Shown here: piece by piece, positions 9,016-17,396 of the stretch
Numbering within the stretch: position 1 is the first letter of the stretch
Layout: the number at the start of each line of letters is the position of its first letter
Assembly (NCBI GenBank): GCA_965242535.1
Contig: OZ251458.1
Coordinates: 930,001-994,000 of the forward strand
DNA: 64,000 bases
Direction of reading: 5' to 3'
DNA from: VXRD01 sp965242535
GTDB taxonomy: Bacteria; Latescibacterota; UBA2968
Made by a program: the position numbers and the translations under genes
The notes under the pieces: model-generated
Told to the model about the DNA's origin: nothing
Seen by the model: only the letters and a program-made list of their open reading frames with translations
The model's database searches: none

Positions 9016-9199
9016 GCCTTCAGAGGCGAGCGGCCTGCCCCGAGCTGAGCATGATGATGGCTGGTCTTGAGAGGATGATGCAACACCTAATTAAACCTCG
9101 CTCGAAAGATACAAGAGGCAAGACGGGAGAAATCCACCCAACCCCATCATCCGTAGAGACTGGACCCTATACCTAGCCCCGCACTCGGTACAAGCGGGC

Positions 9200-9244
9200 A
9201 AAAAAAACAAACTACGCAAAAAGTCGGGAAAAAAACAAACTACG
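9200..9244. repeat. A-rich direct repeat, two copies
   Basis: AAAAAACAAACTACG occurs at about 9202-9216 and 9230-9244, in a stretch otherwise without genes between the IS110 element and the DUF5686-like gene. Confidence 0.7.
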
Positions 9245-9370
9245 AAAGATGCTGGACGGTGATGAAGGCGAGTAATCCGAGCATGACTGCGACGCCTCAT
9301 CCGCAGTTCACGGCGTGAAAAAACGCGAATCCAGGGGGCAAGGGGTTAGGCGACCACACCCCCATCCATT

Positions 9371-9396
9371 GTAGGGACAGGCCCCTGTGCCTGTCC
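9371..9396. repeat. Palindromic core repeat
   Basis: One of about ten well-kept copies of the core: 8-bp stem GGACAGGC/GCCTGTCC with a six-base loop, preceded by GTAG. A decayed second copy follows at about 9458-9484. Confidence 0.85.
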
Positions 9397-9483
9397 TCAG
9401 TCAGCGGTTAGCCCATCGTCAGTCGTCAGTCCCATCACCCTCCTGTCCCCATTAGCTATAGGGACAGGCTCCCGTCGTGACCT

Positions 9484-9511
9484 GTAAGGGCGTAAAATTT
9501 TACGCCCTTAC
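9484..9511. repeat. Perfect 28-bp palindrome
   Basis: GTAAGGGCGTAAAA followed immediately by its exact reverse complement. It abuts a decayed palindromic core and lies 40 bases past the stop of the DUF5686-like gene, so it could also act as a hairpin at the 3' end of that transcript. Confidence 0.8.
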
Positions 9512-9551
9512 GCTTACCCTTACCAAATCGCCCGTAAAGCCCGGATTCTGT

Positions 9552-10907
9552 TCATCTGTGTTCACCGGTGGTCGCTTTTTGCCACGCCGCGGGCAGGTCG
9601 TCGTGGAGGAGGTCGTTTTGCATGAGGAGGTGCGCGGTGTCTCGGGCCGCGATGTGCAATGCCCAAAACGCGCTGTCTCGGCGGGTTGCTTCGGGGAGGA
9701 TGGCGATTTCGGGCGCGTCGAAAATGGCATCGGGCAGGATCGGGTCGAGGTCGTAGCGATGGCAGCGCGTGGTTGCGCGGGCGGTCCAGTCCCGGGTTTT
9801 GATGGTCCAAATTTGGCGGGCGGGCAACCAATGTCGGTTGAGATACCGCGTATTTTGCTGATAGACCTGCCAGTGCTCGATGCCGCGCAGTTGTCTCAGA
9901 GCGGACAAGTTGAGGCGCAGGTCATAGCCCACGAGCGAAAAATCATCGCGGGCGATCCAGATGTCCCCAAGCAGGCCCGGGGTGTGCCCGTGCCGAGGCG
10001 AGACGCCGATGCGCGAGACGTGCATATCGCCCACTTGCACCGTGGAAATGCGTTCAAAGTGGTAGTGGTCGAGCGCGTCAGAGGCCAAGGGATGGCGTGC
10101 GATGTCAAAAGGTTGGTCGCCCACCGTGCCCCGTACGGGAGTTTGCGTGAGGCCGGGGGAAACGCTCAGCCGCCATTTGCCCCAGTTGCGGATGCCCGTA
10201 ATGCGTTGCGCGAGGCTATCCGGGGCGCGGTAATAGCCCGCGATGGTGTATTCAATACCCGCGACCGGGGCGTCTGTTCTGCGGTTGATCACCTGTTGGT
10301 TACTGTACGCGTCGAATGCGTACGCGCGCAGTTCTGCGTTGTTCGCGTGGAGATACTCGAAGCGCGGGCGCGCGATCGAGCGGCGGATCAACTCGGGCGC
10401 GGATAGGGCTTGGACGGCCGTTTCATCGCGCAAGCGCGTGGGGATGGGGGAAAGTGAAAGTTGGAGGTGGGCGATCAGCCCGCGAGAGAGAACGAGGATC
10501 GTGTCGGAGGGGGCATACCGCTGGTGGCGCGCTTGGATGTGGATGTCGCCGGGCAAAAGCTCTTCTATCTCAACGCGCCCGTAGAGGTCCGCGATATGCA
10601 CGCTGGGCAACGCGCTCGACCGGCGGAGGACAACCGCGGCGTATGGCAGGCCCGCGCCTGTGTCGGCATCGCGGCACTGCACGGACAGCACAGCGGTCGA
10701 ATCCGCTTGGGCAAACGCGATTGAGGAAAAAAAAATAAAGCATGCGACGGACAGCTTTGGGAGATCTGCGGATCGCCACAAAAGGCACAAAGCATGTGCC
10801 GAAACGGTGTAGTACCAATTTGATTTCAAGTCGTCCGTATCCTGCATCAAACCGGGGATGAGAGAAAAGGCATGCCATTGGGAATTGATGCCAGCAGAGG
10901 ACATCAC
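9552..10907 (-). CDS. Secreted DUF5686-like protein with carboxypeptidase-regulatory-like domain, possibly truncated
   Basis: The frame holds 451 codons, but residues 1-43 look non-genuine: a signal peptide (KLSVACFIFFSSIAFAQA) begins near residue 51. A TTG at 10781 would place it at the N-terminus, although no good ribosome site is visible, so the start is unresolved. After the signal peptide a beta-sandwich of the CarboxypepD_reg type spans roughly 70-140 (VQCRDADTGAGLPYAAVVL). It is followed by a region like the N-terminal part of DUF5686 (ELIRRSIARPRFEYLHANN, then AYSNQQVIN and DIWIARDDFSLVGYDLR). Full DUF5686 proteins continue into a long outer-membrane barrel. This one stops shortly after, next to dispersed repeats, so it may be a shortened relative. 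Role unknown, cell-envelope location likely. Confidence 0.65.
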   Translation of the reverse strand: MMSSAGINSQWHAFSLIPGLMQDTDDLKSNWYYTVSAHALCLLWRSADLPKLSVACFIFFSSIAFAQADSTAVLSVQCRDADTGAGLPYAAVVLRRSSALPSVHIADLYGRVEIEELLPGDIHIQARHQRYAPSDTILVLSRGLIAHLQLSLSPIPTRLRDETAVQALSAPELIRRSIARPRFEYLHANNAELRAYAFDAYSNQQVINRRTDAPVAGIEYTIAGYYRAPDSLAQRITGIRNWGKWRLSVSPGLTQTPVRGTVGDQPFDIARHPLASDALDHYHFERISTVQVGDMHVSRIGVSPRHGHTPGLLGDIWIARDDFSLVGYDLRLNLSALRQLRGIEHWQVYQQNTRYLNRHWLPARQIWTIKTRDWTARATTRCHRYDLDPILPDAIFDAPEIAILPEATRRDSAFWALHIAARDTAHLLMQNDLLHDDLPAAWQKATTGEHR

Positions 10908-10933
10908 ATGAGGCCAATATCAAATCAACCTAG

Positions 10934-11520
10934 TACTCTGTAAATTAAATAATTCTGAATTTCAATTTTTCAAGAGCGTGACGGACGGGGTGCCGTACAT
11001 CAAATAAACCATCGTCCAACATGCCATCTCAAAAACTCCTCAACGAAAGCCATCAAGCACAGCGCGCAAGTCCGTCTCGCAACCCACATCCATTTTGCAA
11101 CCCACCTCACAGGCCAACGCATGTCGTTACTATTACAAAAGCGATTGAACTGCTGGAGCAGTTGTACCCCGCTCGCGCTGTGCAAGCCCCTCGGCGCATG
11201 AGAGCGGCATTTTTTGCCTACTTTTTTTTGCTGTTGAAAAAAAGTAGGTCGCCGAAGGCATCGAAGGCAACCCACGATGCTTTAGGACCAAACGCTTTAG
11301 AAGCCATCTAAAAATTATTGGGACCTAACCCCCTAGCCCCCTTTCCTAGGAGGAAAGGGGGAATAAAGGCCCTTATTCTTGGTTTTAATCTGCGAAAAGC
11401 GAATGTTTTTGCGACTCTCTCAATGGCGGTCCGAGTTTTTAGATGGCTTCTTAGAAAAGCGACCAACTCAGGTACTGATTTGTACGTATCAAATTTGAGA
11501 ATAACTTAATTTACAGAGTA
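10934..11520. mobile_element. MITE-like element, copy A
   Basis: A non-coding element with perfect 15-bp inverted ends: TACTCTGTAAATTAA at 10934-10948 and its reverse complement at 11506-11520. The similarity extends inward imperfectly for about another 14 bases. Inside are the family core, also present at 20.3, 47.5, 54.6, 57.2 and 60.2 kb, and a long hairpin (arms 11217-11228 and 11237-11248, CCTACTTTTTTT type). A second hairpin, CCCCCTTTCCT/AGGAAAGGGGG, lies at 11337-11361. Short open frames occur in several phases with no consistent start, so no gene is called. It fills the gap between the DUF5686-like gene and the aldolase-like gene. Confidence 0.8.
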
Positions 11521-11567
11521 TTCAGCGTGGGCGCGTGTGGCAATTCACAAAAAAATATCCGAAAAAA

Positions 11568-12659
11568 TCACTGTTTTTTGCCGCGTGCTAGAATATCCCA
11601 GACGACCTCCACGCGACCGTTGCGCGTGCCGTAGAGCTGATCGTGCAAGAACACGCTCATGTCGGAATAGCCGGAGATGAATTGAATTTTGTCGCCGATT
11701 TTGAGATCGCTGTTCGTCAAACGCAACGCGGCGTGTTCTGCGGACAGGCCCGTGACGACGACATCGGTGCGGTCTTTGACTTCGGGCAAGGTGCCGTAAT
11801 TGCTCGTGGTCTTGCGCCCGGCATCGGCAACTGCGCGGTCGGGAGCCGCACGGCTGATCACCGTGGTCAGCACAGTGAGGGCTTGTTCTAACCCGCGCAC
11901 ATGGAGTTTGTCTCGGTAATAGGTGTCCATGAAAATCCCGCCGCCAGCCTGGATTTCCGTGATCCCTGGATAATCCGGGGTAAACGCCAAAGTGCCCGTG
12001 CCGCCCGCGCTGACGATTTCGACGGGGATGCCCTCGCGCTGGAGCAACTGCCGCGTCTCCGAGAGGATTTGAACGGCCTCTCGACACGCGGCTTCTTTTT
12101 GCGAATCGTCCAACGCCATCGCATGGCCCTCGTAGCCCATAATGCCCGCGAATATCACCCCAGGTACCTCGCGTGCTTGGCGGGCGAGCGCGAGGGTGGG
12201 CGCGCCCGGGGAAACGCCGCAGCGCTGCATGCCCACATCGACTTCGACGAGCACGCGCACATCGACCCCGATATCCGTTGCCGCGTCGCCGAGGGATTGG
12301 ATGTGAACGGGATCGTCGACCGCCACCATCACATCGGAGCGGCGGCACAGGTTGACCAAGCGTGCGATTTTTTGTCGCCCGACGATTTGGTTGGCGATGA
12401 GGATGTCCGAAATGCCGGCATCGGCGAACACCTCGGCCTCCCCGAGTTTGGCACAGGTGATGCCGATAGCGCCTGCGCGCAGTTCCGCGTGGGCAATGGC
12501 CGGGGTTTTGTGGCCTTTGGCGTGGGGCCGCCAGTGCAAGCCGCTGTCTCGACACCGCGCGGCCATGATGCGAATATTGTTTTCCATTTTGTCGAGATCG
12601 ACGAGCAGGGCGGGCGTGTCGAGCGCGTGGATGGGCCGACCGATGGGTGAATAGGGCAT
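11568..12659 (-). CDS. D-threonine aldolase / D-serine dehydratase-like PLP enzyme (DSD1 family)
   Basis: A fold-type III (alanine racemase-like) PLP enzyme of 363 residues. The N-terminal barrel begins IHALDTPALLVDLDKMENNI, typical of D-threonine aldolase and eukaryotic-type D-serine dehydratase. The PLP lysine is expected in RPHAKGHKTP near residue 48. The C-terminal beta domain shows VADAGRKTTSNYG and LSAEHAALRL, and late residues (HDQLYGTRNGRVEVVWDILARG) match the DSD1 C-terminus with its metal-binding region. It starts four bases after the mdh stop, so both are probably cotranscribed. It cleaves or deaminates a D-beta-hydroxy amino acid; the precise substrate is open. Confidence 0.85.
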   Translation of the reverse strand: MPYSPIGRPIHALDTPALLVDLDKMENNIRIMAARCRDSGLHWRPHAKGHKTPAIAHAELRAGAIGITCAKLGEAEVFADAGISDILIANQIVGRQKIARLVNLCRRSDVMVAVDDPVHIQSLGDAATDIGVDVRVLVEVDVGMQRCGVSPGAPTLALARQAREVPGVIFAGIMGYEGHAMALDDSQKEAACREAVQILSETRQLLQREGIPVEIVSAGGTGTLAFTPDYPGITEIQAGGGIFMDTYYRDKLHVRGLEQALTVLTTVISRAAPDRAVADAGRKTTSNYGTLPEVKDRTDVVVTGLSAEHAALRLTNSDLKIGDKIQFISGYSDMSVFLHDQLYGTRNGRVEVVWDILARGKKQ

Positions 12660-12663
12660 GGGA

Positions 12664-13674
12664 TTAACCGAGGTTGGGGTTGCTGTCGCGCCATTGGGCG
12701 ATAGGCGGCAAGATGCCGTCTGCGATGGTTTGATCGCGCAGGGCGACGAGATGATCGTAGGATTCGCGCAGGGCTGCGAGGTCGTCCCGTGTGCCTTCGG
12801 GCATAGACCAATGCACGCCTGCCTCGGACAGGGTCGCGGGCATCGCCATCATGATGTGGTCGAACCCCTCGCCGTCGAGATACGCGCCACAGGGCCAGGA
12901 ATAAGATTCGCCCAAAACCCCGCGCAGCATAAACGCGCTTTGTTGCGCCGGCGATTGGAAGGAAGAACGGCCGCGCAGGTCGATGATGCGCGCACCGCCG
13001 CCGCGCACGTGTTCTTGCACACCCGCCCAGGCTTCGGCGCTCATGCCAACGCCATGGACGCTTTGCCCGTCGAGAATGTCGGTCAAGGGAATGCCGTCGA
13101 TCTCGATGCCGCCGATGAAGACGGCCATCTGCTCGCCGTGACCGCCGTACGTGCGGCAACCGGTGACTTTGCTTTGCAAAATGCCGAAGTGCTGCGCGAG
13201 TCGGGTTTGCAAGCGCGTGCTGTCGAGCGCGGCCAAGGTCGTGACGCGCCCGGGTTCGAGCCCCGAATGCACCAGCGTGGTCAGGCCCGTGATGTCCGCG
13301 GGGTTGAAAATGATGATGACAAACTTGCAATTTGGGCAATATCGCGCGATGTCCAAGCCGAGTTGTTTGGCGATTTCCGCATTGTCGCGGCGCAGGTCTT
13401 CGCGGGTCATGCCCTCTTTGCGCGGCGCGCCGCCCGAACTGATGACATAAGCCGCGCCTTCGAGTGCGTCTGCGATTTCGGTCGTCCAAGTGACGTCGGC
13501 ATCGGGAAAACTGCAATGATAGACTTCCTCGGCCGCGCCTTCGAGTCCGGGCGCGAAGGGGTCGTACATCGCCACGCGAGACGCCGTGCCCGACGCCAAG
13601 AGCGTTTGCGACAAGTTGGAGCCAATGGCGCCCGCCGCGCCCAATACGGCAACTTTTTCATCTGTCAAATACAT
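12664..13674 (-). CDS. mdh: Malate dehydrogenase (Bacteroidetes-type)
   Basis: An NAD-dependent malate/lactate dehydrogenase of 336 residues, interconverting malate and oxaloacetate in the TCA cycle. The start MYLTDEKVAVLGAAGAIGSN gives the Rossmann glycine motif and resembles the distinctive malate dehydrogenases of Bacteroidetes. Other blocks are the loop GAPRKEGMTREDLRRDNAEI with substrate arginines, IIIFNPADITGL with the conserved Asn, LDSTRLQTRLA with Asp/Arg, and the catalytic His in TYGGHGEQMA. GAGGAA lies just upstream of the ATG. The aldolase-like gene follows with a four-base gap. Confidence 0.9.
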   Translation of the reverse strand: MYLTDEKVAVLGAAGAIGSNLSQTLLASGTASRVAMYDPFAPGLEGAAEEVYHCSFPDADVTWTTEIADALEGAAYVISSGGAPRKEGMTREDLRRDNAEIAKQLGLDIARYCPNCKFVIIIFNPADITGLTTLVHSGLEPGRVTTLAALDSTRLQTRLAQHFGILQSKVTGCRTYGGHGEQMAVFIGGIEIDGIPLTDILDGQSVHGVGMSAEAWAGVQEHVRGGGARIIDLRGRSSFQSPAQQSAFMLRGVLGESYSWPCGAYLDGEGFDHIMMAMPATLSEAGVHWSMPEGTRDDLAALRESYDHLVALRDQTIADGILPPIAQWRDSNPNLG

Positions 13675-13785
13675 AAAAAATTCCTCGTTGAAGGTGGATG
13701 GTGAAATGAGCGTACTTGGAAAACTACGAGGCCAAGCACGGGGCCTGTCCCTACGATTGCCGTGAATGGTGAATAATGATCGTAC

Positions 13786-13826
13786 TTAGAAAACCCCGCA
13801 CTCATTGGCACGGGGTTTTGGGATGT
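13786..13826 (-). terminator. Left copy of a 41-bp direct repeat forming a terminator hairpin
   Basis: Read on the minus strand, the repeat contains AAAACCCCG paired with CGGGGTTTT around a 12-base loop, ending in a T-run. It lies 16 bases past the stop of the DUF4435 gene. It is identical over 41 bases to 16070-16110, in the same orientation. Confidence 0.8.
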
Positions 13827-13841
13827 AAAACGATTCGATTC

Positions 13842-14702
13842 TCAACTGAATATGTCGTAGCCCCGATTCCTTTGCGACCACTGCTTTGCATCGGAGTAGA
13901 GTTGGGTTTGGCGAAAATCTTCGCTGTCGTACGCAAGACGCAGTGCAATGCCCAGTTCTTGAGGACTCCTCTTTTTGCTGGCCAAGCTTCCAAAGACCTT
14001 TCTCAAGCCAATGCCAAAGATCGCGATGAAGTCGTGCCCACAGCAGATTTGATACGGATCGTCGGTCGCATCTTCTACGAGTTCCGATAACCTGTCTCGA
14101 ATCTCTGTCCTCTCTAATTGTGGTGGATTTTTTGTCAACTCAAAAACGTTATTTATCATTGTATCCATATCCATTTTTAACGAATTGCGGTCGACGATTT
14201 TATCAAAATCAAGCCCCTTAAAGCGCAAGCGAAGATCATCGGTTACAGACAAGTGGCGGAGATGGCCTACAATCAGTGCTTCCTGCATCAGGGCATCGCG
14301 TACTCCTCGTTCTCCACCAGGGAAATTGCGAACTTTTGCTCTTGACCCCAACTCCCGCAAGACCGCGCTAAATGCCTTGGTTTTAACGATCATCATTTCG
14401 ACATCGTGGTCGTCCGTAACGACTATATTCCGCGAAGTTGGCAACGAACCATCAACGTGTCCAAAATCGGCATCAACGATTCCCATGAAGCCCTGTACGC
14501 CACCATGCGATTCGAGAATTTCGATGGCATCGAGAACATTCGTCTTACCCCAAGCAGGGATAATCTCCATTTCGGAGTCTTCGACAAATCGGTGGAAAAA
14601 TTTCGCGTCATTATCTCCCTCAAGGATGAGCACGGGGCCTTTGTATGCGTCGCGTATGAGAAGAACTTTAGTGGCAATGTCGTCGCCTGTCTGATCCATC
14701 AT
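13842..14702 (-). CDS. DUF4435 TOPRIM-like protein (AriB-like defence effector)
   Basis: A 286-residue protein with a DUF4435/TOPRIM-like N-terminal half. LILEGDNDAKFF places the acidic residue at Glu28 with Asp32, GIVDADFG gives Asp77 and Asp79, and TDDHDVEMM gives Glu102: the EGxxD...DxD pattern of OLD/TOPRIM nucleases. The C-terminal half is helical, with no recognised domain. The start lies one base after the stop of the upstream AAA ATPase, so translation is coupled. AAA_15-type ATPase plus DUF4435 is the gene pair of the PARIS anti-phage system (AriA-AriB), in which AriB is the toxic nuclease released on infection. The assignment to PARIS rather than another OLD-like pair is inferred. 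Confidence 0.75.
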   Translation of the reverse strand: MMDQTGDDIATKVLLIRDAYKGPVLILEGDNDAKFFHRFVEDSEMEIIPAWGKTNVLDAIEILESHGGVQGFMGIVDADFGHVDGSLPTSRNIVVTDDHDVEMMIVKTKAFSAVLRELGSRAKVRNFPGGERGVRDALMQEALIVGHLRHLSVTDDLRLRFKGLDFDKIVDRNSLKMDMDTMINNVFELTKNPPQLERTEIRDRLSELVEDATDDPYQICCGHDFIAIFGIGLRKVFGSLASKKRSPQELGIALRLAYDSEDFRQTQLYSDAKQWSQRNRGYDIFS

Positions 14703-14703
14703 G

Positions 14704-16041
14704 TTAGCCTTCCTCTGTACCTGCTAGCTGAACCATGAGGTCGCGCCGGTCGTGGATGATAGATGGAGAATGGGTAGCTACGAGGAAATCGAGGTCAGCC
14801 AACTTGGATATCTTAGCAATATCCTCGAGAAACTTTCTCTGCCATGTGACGTGAAGAGACAACTCTGGTTCATCTATGAGAATGAGGGAACCCGGCGATG
14901 CCTTGAACAAAAGTCCGTATGTCAGGACAATTTCATGTTGCTCACCGGAGGACAGTGCTTTTGGAGGCACAATGGATCCATCGTGATCTGACTTAAACAC
15001 GAAGCCCCTATCTTTATCTATCTCGAATTTCTTATATGAGAAACGCGAGTTGATAATCTCTTTGAACAGTTCTACTCGGCGGAGAAGTGGGTCGAATACA
15101 TCCAGTTTCTTTTGAACGTCATCGAGGTAGGCCCATAAAATTTTTCTTTCATTTTCTTCTAAACCTTCAGGGGTTAGAGGAACGGGAGCCTCAGCAACAA
15201 GGAGACCTGCTTCCATCAAGCGATCTCTATATTTTGATTGACGGTTATATTCTTCCTGTATGCTCTCTTCTGTCGCTGTCTGAGGAAGCGCGTATGCCAA
15301 AAGCCGTTGGGGAAAAGAGCTATCTAAAGATGATCCAAGCTCACCGGATTCCCTTTGGCATTCCTTTATTCTCGATACCATATCCTCCGAGTATTGCTCT
15401 ACCGTCACTCGTTGGACGGGAACTTCTCTCCTATATCGAGGCACAAATTCGCCATTTTTGTGCCTTGTAAAGAGTCTCTGAGTTTCAACAACGACAATAT
15501 TGATTTGGTTTAATATGCTGTCCATTGCATCCGAAACTGAGGGGATGGATTCTCGAATATCAGAGGGTAGAAAGTGTCCGTAACGAAAAACGACCTCATC
15601 AAAAGCCATGATCTCGTCCGTGATTTCATCATACCACTCAGATGGACCAATGCGTTCAATATGATCGATCATGCGTTCTAAGAGGCCGGCGGAATATCTT
15701 TTTAGCCTCTCCGGCACTCTCGAGGATACCGTATGCTCAATCGTTTTGTTTCCGAAACGATAGGTTAATTTTAGCTTTGCGGAATCCTTTGCCCCTTCTT
15801 TTTGGATTTGTCTAACTGTCAAGCTGCCTTTCGGATCGAAACGGACCACAATGCGGTCAAAGGGCGTATCGAACAATGAGTGAAACCGCCGTTTGAAGAG
15901 GTCATAGACGAGACGGAGAACCGTCGTCTTGCCGACGCCATTCCGGCCGTGGATGATAGTAATACGGTCGTTTTCCTTCAAGGGTATCTCGTGATCAAAA
16001 TACCCGAACAGAGAGTGAATATCGATCTGTCTTATTTTCAT
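14704..16041 (-). CDS. AAA/ABC-type ATPase (AriA-like, AAA_15/AAA_21 family)
   Basis: A 445-residue SMC/RecF-like ATPase. Walker A is GRNGVGKTT (32-40), the signature is LSSGEQ (363-368), Walker B is LILIDEP (386-392), and THSPSII (423-429) holds the H-loop. The middle is a long charged helical insertion. The frame is open upstream to about 16533, but that part is the TPR gene in another frame. ATG 16041, with GGAG six bases upstream, gives the canonical start MKIRQIDIHSLFGYFD. It partners the DUF4435 gene. In PARIS-type systems such an ATPase holds the nuclease inactive and senses phage anti-restriction proteins. The pair is exactly enclosed by 41-bp direct repeats. Base composition is AT-richer than flanking genes, consistent with transfer. 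Confidence 0.8.
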   Translation of the reverse strand: MKIRQIDIHSLFGYFDHEIPLKENDRITIIHGRNGVGKTTVLRLVYDLFKRRFHSLFDTPFDRIVVRFDPKGSLTVRQIQKEGAKDSAKLKLTYRFGNKTIEHTVSSRVPERLKRYSAGLLERMIDHIERIGPSEWYDEITDEIMAFDEVVFRYGHFLPSDIRESIPSVSDAMDSILNQINIVVVETQRLFTRHKNGEFVPRYRREVPVQRVTVEQYSEDMVSRIKECQRESGELGSSLDSSFPQRLLAYALPQTATEESIQEEYNRQSKYRDRLMEAGLLVAEAPVPLTPEGLEENERKILWAYLDDVQKKLDVFDPLLRRVELFKEIINSRFSYKKFEIDKDRGFVFKSDHDGSIVPPKALSSGEQHEIVLTYGLLFKASPGSLILIDEPELSLHVTWQRKFLEDIAKISKLADLDFLVATHSPSIIHDRRDLMVQLAGTEEG

Positions 16042-16069
16042 GTCCGTCTCCAATTGTCTATTTGCACTT

Positions 16070-16110
16070 TTAGAAAACCCCGCACTCATTGGCACGGGGT
16101 TTTGGGATGT
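16070..16110 (-). terminator. Right copy of the 41-bp direct repeat; terminator of the TPR gene
   Basis: Same 41 bases as 13786-13826. It lies 25 bases past the stop of the TPR gene and acts as its predicted rho-independent terminator, leaving about 28 bases before the start of the AAA ATPase. Confidence 0.8.
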
Positions 16111-16135
16111 TGGGGTTTGTGGAGCGAGGTGATCG

Positions 16136-17323
16136 CTATTCCTGATTTTGGCTTTGCAGAGCCTCGTACATCTGGTAGGCTTCGGTGGCTTTTTTGACGC
16201 ATTCTGCGGCGACATCGCCTTCCGAGACTTCGGATTTGCGCGCATAAACGCGAGACAGCGCGGCCCAAGCGCGGGCATTGGCGGGTTCGAGTTCGGTGAC
16301 TTGGGCAAAGGCTTCGATGGCTTTGTCAAAGGATTCCACTTTGTCCGCGAGCAAGCCGAGCTGGTACCACGAATCGACATCGTCGGGATTTGCTTCCACG
16401 CTCTTTTGGAAGAGGTCGAGGGCTTGATCGCCCTTGCCGAGTTGCCGATAGGCAATGGCGAGGTTGAACATCGCGTCCATGTTATCGGGTTGGAGCTCGA
16501 CCACTTTATCGAGGATTTCAGCGGCTTTTTCAAAGTTTTCGGCTTGCAAAAAGATCTGCGCCGCGATGTTCAAAATTTTGGGATCATCGCCCGCTATCGC
16601 CAAGGCTTTTTCCGCGGATTCCGACGCGCCTTCTCTGTCGCCTAATTGGTATTGGGCTATCGCCATGTTCTGCAAAATAAGGATATCTTCGGGATCGATC
16701 TCGTGGCCTTTTTGGAACATTTCCAGGGCTTCGTCAACCCGGCCCGCATTCATCAGCGCGCCGCCGACATTGAAAAAGGACTGGGCTTTCTTCGGATTGA
16801 GTTCAAGGGCTTTTTTGTACGTCTCGATGCCCTCGTCTGCATTGCCCGAGTTGAGGTGCGTGATCGCCAAGCCTTCATACGCGTCGGCTTCTTTGGGGTT
16901 GATCGTGATGGCGAGGTTGAATTGCTCGATGGCAAACTCGGATTTTTGGGAGTTCATCCCCTTGACGCCCAGGTTGTAATACCGCGTCCAAAGCTCTTTG
17001 CGGTCCGTCTCGACTTTCTTTTTCCATTTCTTGTCCGTGGCCAGCTCGTAGTGTTCGTTCATTTCCTCGAACAATTCCTTTTTCGAGTAGAGCCAGCCCA
17101 AGTAGTACTGGACTTCCGAATCGTCGGGGCGACCTTCTGCCGCGATGATGTATTGTTCCAACGCCTTGTCGTATTGACGCTGATTGATGTACAATTTGCC
17201 CGACCGCTTGGCAACAGAGGCCTGCCCTTTGGTCACTTTGGCTTCCGCAGTCGCGGTGAGCGATGGGGGCGCAACAAAAGCTAGCGTCAGGGCAACGATG
17301 AGTCCACACTTGCGAAATGTCAT
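16136..17323 (-). CDS. Exported tetratricopeptide-repeat protein
   Basis: A 395-residue protein with an N-terminal signal peptide (MTFRKCGLIVALTLAFVAP, cleavage after an Ala-rich stretch) and about eight to nine TPR units. Examples are AYEGLAITHLNSGNADEGIE, AQSFFNVGGALMNAGRVDEA and DAMFNLAIAYRQLGKGDQAL. It would act in the periplasm or at the envelope as a scaffold; the partner is unknown. An in-frame extension to 17398 is rejected, because ATG 17323 has AAGGAA upstream and begins the signal peptide. A consensus promoter lies at 17397-17425 and the 41-bp terminator lies downstream, so this is probably a single-gene transcript. Confidence 0.88.
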   Translation of the reverse strand: MTFRKCGLIVALTLAFVAPPSLTATAEAKVTKGQASVAKRSGKLYINQRQYDKALEQYIIAAEGRPDDSEVQYYLGWLYSKKELFEEMNEHYELATDKKWKKKVETDRKELWTRYYNLGVKGMNSQKSEFAIEQFNLAITINPKEADAYEGLAITHLNSGNADEGIETYKKALELNPKKAQSFFNVGGALMNAGRVDEALEMFQKGHEIDPEDILILQNMAIAQYQLGDREGASESAEKALAIAGDDPKILNIAAQIFLQAENFEKAAEILDKVVELQPDNMDAMFNLAIAYRQLGKGDQALDLFQKSVEANPDDVDSWYQLGLLADKVESFDKAIEAFAQVTELEPANARAWAALSRVYARKSEVSEGDVAAECVKKATEAYQMYEALQSQNQE

Positions 17324-17396
17324 GGGAATTTTCCTTTCTCGACGCGACCGGCGCGGCCGGCAACAGGTTAAAAAGGTCTCGAACGTACACCTCGCC

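Larger units (their letters stand above)
7820..9105 (-). mobile_element. IS110-family insertion sequence (approximate limits)
   Basis: The element comprises the transposase plus a roughly 250-base structured leader. IS110 elements have no clear terminal inverted repeats, so the ends are estimates. Both flanks carry a copy of AAAGATACAAGAGG followed by a GGGAGA-type heptad (7806 and 9102 onwards), so the insertion is framed by copies of the host's dispersed repeat. Confidence 0.6.

Noticed and set aside
11021..11311. Short frames inside the MITE-like copies, recurring across copies
   Set aside because: They recur because the DNA recurs; frames differ between copies, starts are inconsistent, and homopolymer runs in the hairpin shift the phase.
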